Positions 1-9,744 of a stretch of DNA of 64,000 nucleotides are shown here, in pieces. The translations under genes were made by a program, and so were the position numbers. Under the pieces are notes generated by a model. That model did no database searches. It was not told the DNA's origin and saw only the letters and a program-made list of their open reading frames with translations. Each line of letters starts with the position of its first letter. Position 1 is the first letter of the stretch. The stretch comes from Emergomyces orientalis (Eukaryota > Ascomycota > Eurotiomycetes > Onygenales > Ajellomycetaceae), in assembly GCA_002110485.1 (NCBI GenBank), contig MOWL01000094.1:185857-249856 (forward strand), given 5' to 3'.

Positions 1-1221
1 ATGATATCATGAGAGTTCTACTGGCCTGAGATCTCAAATAGCATTCAATACTTCATTTGAAACTGCAATCACTGCTTGTCAGTCATCTCATGAAAGAACT
101 GTTGGAAAGGCCTTCTCAAATCACTCAACATTTCAGACTGAATATGGCAAGATGTTGTCATCGATTTCGCAGTGGACCTCCCTGAGAGTAAAGAATGCAA
201 GAACATCATGATTATTATTGACTGTCTAAGCAAGAGTGTAATACTAGAACCCTGTGATAAAATAGATACAGAACAGGTTGCTGAAGCTTTTCTACAAAGC
301 CCATTCTACCGAATGCATGGACTGCCAAGATCAATTGTGTCAGACCAAGACTGACAGTTTGTAAGCGCTCTATGAATGAGAATCTGCCAGTTACTGAAGA
401 TCACACACCATCTATCAATTATCTATCATTCAGAGACTGATGGTTCCTCAGAGCAAGCAATACAGACAGTAAAGAATTATCTTCATAAGTTCTGTAATTA
501 CCTGCAAGATGACTGGCATGACCTACTCCTTCATGTGGAAGTCACAATCAATGGCCGGGACGCAGTCTTCACTGGTGTGAGCCCATTCTTTCTCATGCAT
601 GGCTACAATATGGAAATACTAGATCTCCAAGAACCCACACAACTCTCAATGAACCCGCGCAACCCCATTGAGGTCGCTGATAATATAGTAACAAAGCTCC
701 GAGACGCCCGCGACTGGGCGGAAGCATCAATGATGAGCGTCAAACAAGACCAAGAAGATCAAGCCAATGTACAACAAGACCCCGCTGAACAGTATAAGGT
801 TGGTAATCTAGTTTGGCTCAGTCTCAAGAACATTCGAACCACACGCCTGTCACGCACGCTGGACTACCGACACGCGAAATATGAAGTCCTGGAAGTTCTA
901 GGCAGCCATAACTACTGCCTGAACACTCCCTCTGGTATCCATGATGTCTTTCATACAAACCTCTTACACTGAGTGGTCACTGACTCATTCCCCTCTCAAA
1001 CAATCTCTGACTGGCAGCCGCCAGGCATCATGGGGGAGGACAACAAGCTTGAATGGGAGATTGAAGAGATACTGGATGAACAACCTCGTGGCTGCGGCTG
1101 ACAATACCTCGTGAAATGGGTGAGCTACGATCGCCCATCATGGACTGCGGGTTCGGCATTGTCCGAGACAGCGGCTCTTGATCAATGGGAGGCGCTGAGC
1201 TCGAGAGAAGGGGGGGGCTAA
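1..1221 (+). pseudogene. Gypsy-A integrase plus chromodomain (3' end of pol), broken by stops
   Basis: One reading frame runs from the left edge to a TAA at 1219-1221 with several internal TGA codons. Integrase: the second half of the HHCC zinc site lies near 60-80 (NCNHC), the first catalytic Asp region near 160-175, the second region (SIVSDQD) near 330-350, and the Glu helix (ETDGSSEQ) near 430-455. The GPY/F-like part is near 790-970. A chromodomain follows at about 1045-1200 (EWEIEEILDE, then YLVKWVSYD), which in this class reads histone marks and steers integration. Internal TGA codons sit where Arg or Trp is expected, for example after SDQD (Arg) and after FVSAL (Trp). The protein cannot be made at full length. 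This copy is closer to intact than the Gypsy-C copy. Confidence 0.85.
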
Positions 1222-1467
1222 TGTGATGAGCTACGCCCATGTTAGTAGACCATTCCGCTCGCATGCCAATGGAAGCTCCATGGTTTTTGCTGACCTAGCG
1301 GCCACGCCAATCAGAAATATGATTATCCATCCTGCCAGGCTCATAAAAGAATCTCATGTGTTCACACTCAAATGCTTTTTCTTTTCTTTTCTTTTCCTTA
1401 ATGTTTTCTACTTTTTGTTATATAAGACCTATATTAGTGCCGAGCTCTTCGGCATAGGCCTGTTACA
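1222..1467 (+). repeat. 3' LTR of Gypsy-A
   Basis: A 246-bp LTR starting TGTGATGAGC and ending GCCTGTTACA. The short terminal inverted repeat is TGTRACAGGC-like. It follows a G-rich polypurine tract directly. The related LTRs at 4546-4834, 46198-46486 and 56730-57018 are 289 bp, so this copy has lost about 43 bp internally. A TATA-like TATATAAG lies at its distal third (near 1420). Confidence 0.85.
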
Positions 1468-4331
1468 GTCAGAGTCAAATGTTATTAACAAGGGTGTGCT
1501 GATGAACATCTTCTTCATATGTATAAAGGCAGTGTTGGTGTCTGCTAATCAGTGAAACACTGAATCCTTTCTAGTTAATTCAGTGAGTGGTCAGGTGATA
1601 TCTGAGAAGTTTCATATGAATCATTGATAGAAGTTGATGAATTCAATGAAGCTATGCACATCTTTCACAGTTCATAAAGTCTTTTATTCAAGAATGGCAG
1701 AGACCTTCTCAGGATTCATTTGAACATCTTTGCCAGCTTCTATGATGAAATCTAGATATTTTGTAGTCTTGACTTCAAAGTTGCATTTGTCAATGTCTAT
1801 CAGTAAGCCTGCTTCTTGAAGTTGTTGTAGAATCTTTTGTATGTGTTCTTGGTGTTCTCTTCAGGAACTGTCAGTGAAGATGAAAATATCATTCAAATAG
1901 ATGAACATGAATTTATCAAGAAAGTCTTGTAATACTCAATTGATGTACTTCTGGAATGTGCTCGGGGCGTTAGCTAGTTCAAAGGGTGTGACTACCCATT
2001 CGAAGAGGCTGTATCATGTCTGAAATGCTGTTAATCACTTGTCACCTTCTGCAATGCGAATCTTGTGAAAGACAGCAACAATGTCCAATTTCATGAATCA
2101 TTGAGCGCGTCTGATACAAGCAAGGGTTTCATTGATAAGTGATAGTGGGTAACAGTCTTTCTTTGTAAAATGGTTCAATCCTCAGTAGTCTACACAGAAT
2201 TGGAGTCCCCCGCCTGGTTTCTTTGCAAAGAGGATTGGGGCTGCAGCAGATGAGTTACTAACTCATATGAACCCTTTATCTAGTAGATCATTGAGAGTCT
2301 TATGAAGAAGAAGAAATTCATCTTGAGACATGTTATAAAGAGAGTTTCAAGAGAGTTCAAAGTTCTTGTCATTCTTCTTCTCAAGCTTGATTCAGTGATT
2401 TATCTCTGATTCTTGTAGAAGTGGTAGGTTCTCGGCGTCATCTTGTCAGAAGATGTCTAGATATTCATGATACTGCTGTGGAAGCTTCATGAGAGGGTCT
2501 GTTTGTGTTGTGCAGATGAGTTTATTGAGAGCTTTTTTGATATCTGTCAAGCTAGCAGAGTATATCACTACACAGTTCTGCTGTCTGTGATTTTGTCAGG
2601 AGTTCTTTCAGAGAAGTTCATAAGCATTAGCAGAAATTTGTGTAAGATTCATGGTATTATGAATGTCATTTTTGTGCACATGATCATTATTAGAGAAAAT
2701 GAGGCTTCTGTTTCATGTGTTCAGTAAGATGCCTTTCTTGGATAGCCAGGCGAGTTCTAGCATGAGATTGTAGTCAAGATTATCAACTTTGTATGCATAA
2801 GTATTCTTGCATTGATGTTCTTCAACATCTATGTCTAGTTTTATTATATAACAGGTGCAGACATCTCTAGGGCCGTCAAACCCTGCGAGAAGGTGAGGTT
2901 TCAGTAAAAGAATACACTGAAAGTTACAGAGTTTTATGACTGAAGATTTAATCATTGTGTAATGGCATAGACTGCTGTCTACCATGGCATTCATATTATA
3001 TGTGCTATTTACCATGATAGATACAAGAATTGTGTTCATTGTTATCTTTTCTTCAAATTGTTGTTGTCTGACCTCTTTGAGCTTCTGTTTGTGAGTTTTC
3101 ACAGGAGCTAGTCTTTTCTCTGCTTGAATTCTCCAGTCAGAGTGTCTTCATAGCTGTCGTCTGAATCTTCTTCCACTACAGCGTGGTTGGCACGGATTGC
3201 TGGCAACGGTCTATTTGTTGTGCAAGGGGGGAGGTAAGCAGAGCAGCAGTCAGAGGCGATGTGACCTGATCGGTTGCAGTTGATGCAAACCCCTCATTGG
3301 TGTCAGTCGGCTGCGTCTTCAGGAGCAATCCCTGGGACTCAGAAGCCTGTTTGGACTGCAGAGACCCTTGCTTGTGTGTAAGTATTGAAGTCTACTCAGT
3401 TCATGACATTCACATTGTTCTTCAGAGCGGGCGTGTTGGCAGCAGGGGTGTAACATTTCCTGCCACCAGCTTGTATGCTTTTGAGCTTGGTGAGACAGTC
3501 ATCTAAGATTCAGAGTTGTATGCAAAAAGCTTCATATGTTGAAGCTTCTTCAATACTAACTAGAACTTGCAGTATTTCAAATACTAGAGTTTTCTTTAGT
3601 ATACTGATCTTCATTCAGTTCTTTCATTGTTGACCACCTGCTTCTAGAATCTTGGTGTCAAAGTCAGGGATGAATGTCATGAGATGGGTATTCCTTTGAC
3701 AGATGCTCTGCAGCCAGTCTAATACTTTCTGTTGTGCAGTGGTATCTTTGAATAGAACATCAAGATGTTTGATGATGTTGTCTGAAGTATATAGTGCTGA
3801 TTCACATGTCTTCATTCAGAGATGGAACTTTTGCTTAGCATGATCTTTCAGTCAGCTGTTGATATACCAACCTTGATTGGTTAACAAGCTGATAATGTCT
3901 CTGTCTATGTTTAGTTTCGTGAGCATATCTAGTCTCCATGATGGATAGAGAGCAAGGTCAGAAGTGTCAAAATACATGGGAGTACCAAGGTGCTCCTTCA
4001 GTGATCATGCCGCGTGCGAAGGGTTTATTATTGACTCAGTCAGCATTGAAACTGTAGTTTCAACAGAAGTTTCTTGTTGAATCAACAAGCATTGGATTTC
4101 TTCATACTGATGTTGCTGTTGTTGGTGACTAGCATGCATATCAGTCATCTGTTGCTGCTGCAGCTTCAACATTGTTTGAAGCCATGGCAGCACCTCAGTG
4201 AAGTTCGCTATTGAGGGTTCACCTGTGTTGTCAGCAGACATGGTTGCTTCAGATGTTGGAACTAGGGGTTCTGTCTCTGCATTAAGGAATTCATTGAGTT
4301 CAGAGGAAGTGTATTCATATAAAAACTTCAT
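1468..4331 (-). pseudogene. Gypsy-B gag-protease-RT remnant
   Basis: Gag starts with an ATG at 4331 (MKFLYEYTSSE) and has a Gln-rich stretch (QQQQQMTDMHASHQQQQHQ). A zinc knuckle region lies near 3290 and a protease-like region near 2990 (MVDSSLCHYT, where the family expects D-S/T-G). RT follows from about 2400 to 1560. The RT active-site box reads YLND rather than YLDD near 1900. Stops are frequent and mostly TGA. Gypsy-C shares several lesions, including YLND and the TGA at a Trp before the RNase H region. It is a decayed, non-functional copy. Confidence 0.8.
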
Positions 4332-4545
4332 ATGTCTGAGGTATCAGAACTCTCAGGTCTTTCACTGATACATCTCTTTCATGAGATCTAGTTGTGAGAT
4401 CAAGATAATTGATGAGCAAGCTTCTTCTATCTAGTAGAGATCTGATGACTGCTAGCTAGTCATCTTCTTTATTTCTTACATGTTGTTATGTGTTTGGATA
4501 ATTGAATAATCATTCCTCATAAGGATACAATGAACATTTTCTAAG

Positions 4546-4834
4546 TGTAACAGGCCTATGCTGAAGAGCTCGGCACTAATATAGGTCTTATATAACAAAA
4601 TAGAAAACATTAAGGAAAGAAGAGAAAAGGAAGAGGAATTTGTCAGAGACAGAGATTTATACATGTACGCGGTGAAGCTCTGAGCGGAGCTCTGGGCGGA
4701 AGAATAGAAGCTCCGATAAGGGGGTTAGTTCAGGAATCGGAGCTTTCGAAGTGGAGAAACCATGGAGTGTACACTTTCAGAGGCGTAGCAGGGGCGTAGC
4801 GGAATGGTCTATTAATCGGGCGTAGCCCGTCACA
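4546..4834 (-). repeat. 5' LTR of Gypsy-B
   Basis: A 289-bp LTR in minus orientation: TGTGACGGGC at 4834 going down to GCCTGTTACA at 4546. Length and termini match both LTRs of Gypsy-C exactly. TATATAAG lies within it. The LTR carries an upstream CTACGCC-rich segment shared with the other copies. Confidence 0.87.
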
Positions 4835-5024
4835 ATTTATAATTGCTTCAAGTACCGCGGAGCAGCTCCCGCTGCTCTTAGAGAAGATGGTGCATAGCAC
4901 CATGAGAAGACAAGAAAACCCCCTATATCACCATCACCCCTGTCTGAACATAAGAAAGACTTCTAATGAATGTGGCACCTCATGCTGTGTGTCCGCCGCT
5001 CATCGCGCAGACTTCAACGTCCTG

Positions 5025-5128
5025 GAGTGCTTGTAGCGCGCAGGCCACTCAACTCCGCGCTTGTGGCGCGCCCGGTCGCCCAACTTCGCGCTTGCAGCGC
5101 GCCAGTCCACCCAGATCCGCGCTTCAAG
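5025..5128. repeat. GC-rich minisatellite, about 31-bp units, in the LINE-1 3' UTR
   Basis: Three to four degenerate copies of a unit with core CGCGCTTGTAGCGCGC follow each other at about 31-bp spacing. The core is close to an inverted repeat (GCGCT...AGCGC). A related 30-bp array lies 14 kb away inside the endonuclease region of the same LINE (19352-19476). Confidence 0.75.
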
Positions 5129-5214
5129 CTCACTATCTTCTGGTAGGGCCTCGCTCTTCGCGCCCTTCACCCCCTGATATGCGCCAGCCGCGTTTCTTAG
5201 TTGTGCTGTGCATC

Positions 5215-5688
5215 TCATTCCGCCCTTCTCTCACTTAACACCTTGGCTAGGGAGAACTGTCTGAGGATGTCCTGCTTGAGCCATCACTTGGTGAGCCTGT
5301 GCAGTCCTTTCTTGATGTCCAGCAACCACTTCTTATCCACTCTGCCCTTCTGCTCCAGCTCCGCGCGTTCCTCACTGAATCGTGTACAGTGTATCATCAC
5401 ATGCAGCACTGTTTCATGCTCATATCCACATGGACATTTCGGTGTGGGGAAGTCAGGAACTCTTCTTCTGTGGAGGAACGCTGCAAGGCCTGTCTTGCCG
5501 GTACGCAGCTGGGCTATCAATGAGCTTCGGGCCTTGCTCAGGCCCTCATGCCATCTTAGTAGCTCTACATCTGGGGGCCTGTCAAACAGTTCTCCCCATG
5601 GTGTTGTGCGCGCTCTTCATCTGTTTCATCATCTTATCATTGCCTCCTCCCTCACCCATCTCTTGAAGGCCCAGTTACACACACTGTT
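5215..5688 (-). pseudogene. LINE-1 ORF2 C-terminal part with zinc motif
   Basis: This continues ORF2 after the Copia-1 insertion. The readable part (5520-5284) contains RTGKTGLAAFLHRRRVPDFP followed by the terminal zinc motif CPCGYEHETVLHVMIHC. That motif is typical of the region after RT in Tad/I-like LINEs, and LINE-2 has its equivalent CECGHANETVAHVIVHC. A TGA at 5284 replaces the first Trp of a WW pair that is also mutated in LINE-2. The frame ends at TGA 5215-5217. Confidence 0.8.
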
Positions 5689-5899
5689 TGTTGGGATTCG
5701 CCGAACATCACTAATATGGATGTTCCATGGCATGATATTACTGGCCCATAAATCGGTGAACCACGCCCATTCGCTTATTAGCTCGCACATTACGAACGAG
5801 CCCTTTTTCTATAAAAAACCATAGCTAGCTAGATATATTATTATGAAAATTGAAGAAGCAATGATTATTGGCAATATAACAGATATACTAAATTCAATA
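5689..5899 (+). repeat. 5' LTR of Copia-1
   Basis: 211 bp, from TGTTGGGATT to AAATTCAATA. The end is CAATA rather than the usual ..CA. This end is fixed by the target duplications of both Copia-1 and Copia-3. A CTATAAAAAACC box near 5812-5823 is a likely TATA element. Confidence 0.93.
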
Positions 5900-5914
5900 G
5901 TTATGAGCCCGGAG
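5900..5914 (+). other. Copia-1 primer-binding site matching a tRNA-Met anticodon loop
   Basis: GTTATGAGCCCGGAG follows the LTR directly. Its complement reads CTCCGGGCTCATAAC. GGGCTCATAAC is the anticodon stem-loop of initiator tRNA-Met (anticodon CAT), not a tRNA 3' end. This is the half-tRNA priming arrangement known from Drosophila copia. The leader that follows (5915-6061) contains degenerate repeats of an ACCCGTATACGTATA-like motif at about 5961-6050. Confidence 0.7.
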
Positions 5915-6061
5915 ATGTTCTGAACAACGCCCACAATATATTCAATCCTTATCTGTAAACCTACCCGTTTATGTATAAACCACCTGTAAATCTACCCATT
6001 TACGTATAACTACCCGTATACCTACCCGTATACGTATACCTACATCGTCCGACTAGCTGTC

Positions 6062-9000
6062 ATGGCAGATTTGAATGATATTATCAACTCAAAAGCCATA
6101 CAGCTGTCCTCATCAAAAGACTGGAAGCTGTGGTATGCATATATCATGCAGATGACTAAATTCTCCAAAGTCCAAGATTTTGTAGATGTTAAAAAACCGG
6201 ATCGTATTGACGATCTTATGGAGCCGATGATGCCAGAACCGGAAGGTCGTACGCTGGAGGACAAGGCTGAATGGGAGATGAACATGACTATATGGAAGGT
6301 AAAATTAGCAGAGTACGAAAAATTGAGAAAAGGAATGGAGAAGATCAGTGGCTTGATATGAAGAACTGTATCATTGGATGAGATGCGGCAATGCCCAACT
6401 GGCTCTGATACAGATGTGAAAGACATCCTCAAAGCTCTCGAAGCACGCCTGTCCCCCACTGTATCAACCCGCCAATATGATGTTCGTACGAAATATCTGG
6501 CTCTATGCAAGCCGCCGAAAAATCGAGGAATCGAGAAGTGGCTGGACCAGTGGTCGCAAATACAGGCAGACATGATAGATGCGAACATCACTGGTCAATT
6601 CAACATGAAGATTGATTTTATCAATGCAAATTTATCAATCAATTCAGGATATGCGGAGGCTTGGGCTAAAACTGTACATCAAGATGGAGACTTCATTGAT
6701 TTAGTTAGCATGATCAATGACTTCAAAGAACACTATAAAGAAATGGAAGTCCTCAAAAATGATTACCTCGCCACCAATTTCGCCACACTCAATGGAAGAT
6801 CCGCAGCACGTTCGCCAGGACGCCGGCCCGCAGGAGAATGCCTGTGTGGAAGTCAACATAGCTGGTCTAGATGCTATTATCTCAATCCATCAAAATGACC
6901 CACAGGATGGAAGGAAAATGCAGATCGAAGATTAAAGGTGGATAAAGTCTTGAAGAATGAAGATCTGAAGCAGAGAGTGAATGCAGCCATTTCAAAAGCT
7001 TCATCTGTAAACAAGGATATGGCTGATGAGGATGCATTTGAAGGCATGATATTGAAGAAAGAACATGCATCAAATGAAGTCAAATCTCCATTCCCATATC
7101 TTGATCTTCGTTCCATGGAACATTCAATGAAAAAGATGGCAATGTCGGCCAATAACTCACATGAATATCTTCGAGACTCATGAATTTTCAATACTGAAGC
7201 TGAACAACATATATGCAATAATCAATCACAATTTCTAATCTTTGAACCGGCGTACACAGAAGTGTATACTGGAGACTCAACTACTTGAGTAGAAGGATAT
7301 GGGTCAGTATACACATATATGGTCAATGAGGCTGGAAAGGAATTCAAAGTTACTCTGAAAAAAGCTGCGTACATTCTGAATGCTCACACCAATATCATCG
7401 CGTGGAAGCCCTGCTATCATATAGAGGGCATATATTTTGATGAAAAGACATTTAGACTGTGTAAATTAAAGAATGATCATGTGTTCGCACGTTTGAAGGT
7501 GTTTGGGGGTCTTTTGATCGCTGAATATAGAAGTGGTGAAAAGGGTGTTTTTGCGGCCACCATCAATGGAAGCCCCAATGCGGCCAGTAATGCGGCTGTT
7601 GCACCCATGGCCATTAACAATGAATCCACCAAACCTTCAAGAATCCGCCCTTCGTACGCGCCAAAAATATCCGTAGCTGACAATGATGTATGGCACAGAC
7701 GCCTAGGTCATCCTTCAAAGCTCGCCATTAAAAAGCTCATGATTGATGCAACTGGCGTTCAAATCACCGACCTAGAAACCATGGATGTTTCGAAGGAATC
7801 GGCGACAAAACCATTATGTGAACCATGCCAGCTAGGAGTCACCAAAAATCAAATATCTCGCCGTGCCCATGTATGATCCCAAATACCATTCGAGCGTCTG
7901 CATGCGGATATTATCCAGGGCCCATCTCAATGTTATAATGGAGAACGATGACTCATCCATTTTGTATGTGACTATCTTTGCTTCCATATTGCCATTACTG
8001 CTGTCTGAAAGACCGCAATCTGAAAAGCTTTCATTAAAGCTATAGTGTGAATAAAACACCAGTTCAACTGCTAGATCAAGATCATTTGCATTGACAATGA
8101 AAGAGCAGTTAAAGAAACAGATGAGTTCAAAAACTGAGCTGATGAAGAAGATTTAGAGTTGAAATACTCTTCTGAATATCTTCATGAGCAGAATGGTGCC
8201 GCAGAGCGTGCAGGTGCCATATTAATTACAAAAGCCAGGACTCTACGGATTGAATCCAAGCTGCCCCAATCCCTCTTTCCAGAAATAGCCATGGCAGCTG
8301 TATACTTGACGAATCGTACACCGACCTGTCTCCTTGAATGGAGATCACCTCTACGAGCCTTAGAGAAATATTTGAAGCTCACACTGCATTCCTGTGCACA
8401 TCTTCGAATTTACGGATGCCGCGCATATGCTAAGATTCCGGATGAAAAGCAGGTACGATCGCAAAAGCTTGATCCCCATGCGCATATTGGATACCTCGTC
8501 GGATATGATTCAACAAACATATATAGGATATGGATTCCCCATCTAGAACAGGTGATCCGTACAAGAGATGTCATATTTGATGAGAACAGGAAATTCAATT
8601 CAGAAGAGTCACACATTGAGAAGCAGCTACAAGACTGAGTAACTCAAGAAATTGAGTTCATGAATATATCATTCATCACAGAACCAGATATCTCAGTTGC
8701 AGAGGCACTGGATCAAATGGATCAAATGAATGAGAAGCATGTTGACATTGTGAATATGAATGTGTTTCAATCTGATGAAATTGCTCAGTGGTCTGAAAAA
8801 CAGGGGGAGGAAAGAGATGAAGATCTATTAAACACACAGAATATATATATATATATCAGATCTTTGCAGATTTGAATAATCAACTGCTCCCTACGCCTAT
8901 GGCCACACCTGAACCAGATGCTAGTACGCCGCAATCTCATGCCATTACGCATACATCTACGGATAATCACACAGATAGCACTACCCCTATCCGAAACACG

Positions 9001-9410
9001 GCACCCAGAGCAGCCGATATAAGCTCTGAGTTTAGCGAATCAAATATCATAGCAGGAGGCCGAAGAATCAGAAATCGCTGAAATACACACAATAATGCAG
9101 TCATACAAGCCAAAGATCATCTGTACAATATGATCAATGCTGCATTCATCACTGCCACTGTCATTGATTCCGCTAATAATAAAAATAAAATCACCACAAA
9201 AATCCATCGATCTAAGCTGTCAAATCCGCCAAATAACTGGCAAGAGCTTAAAAAACATTCATATAATGAAGACTTTACAATCACTGCAAAACAGAAATGG
9301 GAAACAATAACTCTGCTGAATACATATGAAATAACTAGCAGACTCAAGAAAGAAGTCTTTGTGATTCCATTGAGATGAATGTTCACATACAAATTTGATG
9401 ACAATGAATA
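6062..9410 (+). pseudogene. Copia-1 gag-protease-integrase-RT (5' part)
   Basis: The ATG at 6062 starts gag (MADLNDIINSKAIQ), followed by a UBN2-like capsid region and a zinc-knuckle-like motif CLCGSQHSWSRCYYLNP near 6840-6890. The protease box near 7190 reads NTEAEQHIC, so the catalytic Asp and the Gly are changed from the family D-T/S-G-A. The GAG-pre-integrase motif WHRRLGHPSKLAIKKL is near 7690. Integrase runs to about 8640 and includes EQNGAAERAG. RT begins near 9200 and stops at 9410 where Copia-2 enters. In-frame TGA codons occur at many Trp or Arg sites (for example 6359-6361 and 7874-7876). A frame change falls near an (AT)n run at about 8841-8857. The same stops and frameshift occur in Copia-3. 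Confidence 0.85.
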
Positions 9411-9512
9411 TGTCGGACCTATCCGTCCGGCTTAGTAATTCTCTCTCCACCATATATAACTCCGTAGCTAGCATACCCCTTTAATCAATCAAAAAGCATC
9501 GTACCTCCCACA
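9411..9512 (+). repeat. 5' LTR of Copia-2 (102 bp)
   Basis: Starts TGTCGGACCT and ends CCTCCCACA. It is unusually short for a copia LTR. It includes CATATATAAC as a possible TATA box. I read no difference from the 3' LTR. Confidence 0.95.
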
Positions 9513-9526
9513 GGTTATGAGACCCG
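9513..9526 (+). other. Copia-2 primer-binding site, tRNA-Met anticodon-loop type
   Basis: GGTTATGAGACCCG follows the LTR directly. Its complement, CGGGTCTCATAACC, contains the CTCATAA anticodon loop of a tRNA-Met (CAT). It differs by one base in the stem from the Copia-1 site, so it may use a different tRNA-Met or carry a mismatch. It also implies priming by an internally cut tRNA. Confidence 0.6.
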
Positions 9527-9744
9527 TTTTGCGCATAAAAACTGTGTACACGGGTTTCTTGTCAATAATAATCTGAATATATATTGCATTGCTTCATTCG
9601 ATACGCCTCGGCGTTAAAATCATCTTATTTTACCCCATTCGGCGCATTCTTAACCTCGTAGAGGGAAAACTCGTCAATTGACGATTAAGAACGCCCCGAC
9701 GATTAGTATTGGCAAGAACCCGATAATTAATCATATAGAAAACC

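Larger units (their letters stand above)
1..1467 (+). mobile_element. Gypsy-A: 3' part of a chromodomain Ty3/gypsy retrotransposon
   Basis: This is the 3' end of an LTR retrotransposon that begins before the window. It holds integrase, a GPY/F-like region, a chromodomain, a polypurine tract (GAAGGGGGGGGCT) and a 3' LTR. The same domain order occurs in Gypsy-C at 55480-57018, and the two are alignable throughout, so they are one family. At 1467 the LTR ends and the sequence continues directly into Gypsy-B in the opposite orientation, inside its RT/RNase H region. Gypsy-A therefore most likely inserted into Gypsy-B, with the rest of B left of the window. The base run after the LTR, GTCAG, may be the target duplication, but its partner is not visible. 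Confidence 0.88.
1468..4834 (-). mobile_element. Gypsy-B: 5' part of a Ty3/gypsy element, inverted relative to Gypsy-A
   Basis: On the minus strand this reads 5' LTR (4834-4546), leader, gag, protease and reverse transcriptase, and stops abruptly at 1468 within the RT/RNase H region where Gypsy-A begins. The same order occurs on the plus strand in Gypsy-C (46198-49225 and 54303 onward), which lets every part be identified. The base next to the LTR start (4835) leads into the 3' UTR of LINE-1, so B inserted at the tail of that LINE. The leader between LTR and gag (4332-4545) has no obvious tRNA primer site beginning TGG. Confidence 0.85.

Noticed and set aside
4966..5824. Plus-strand ORFs of 60-200 codons over the LINE-1 tail
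   Set aside because: They are antisense or shifted reads of the LINE-1 ORF2 C-terminus, its GC-rich repeat array and the Copia-1 LTR, without family resemblance.
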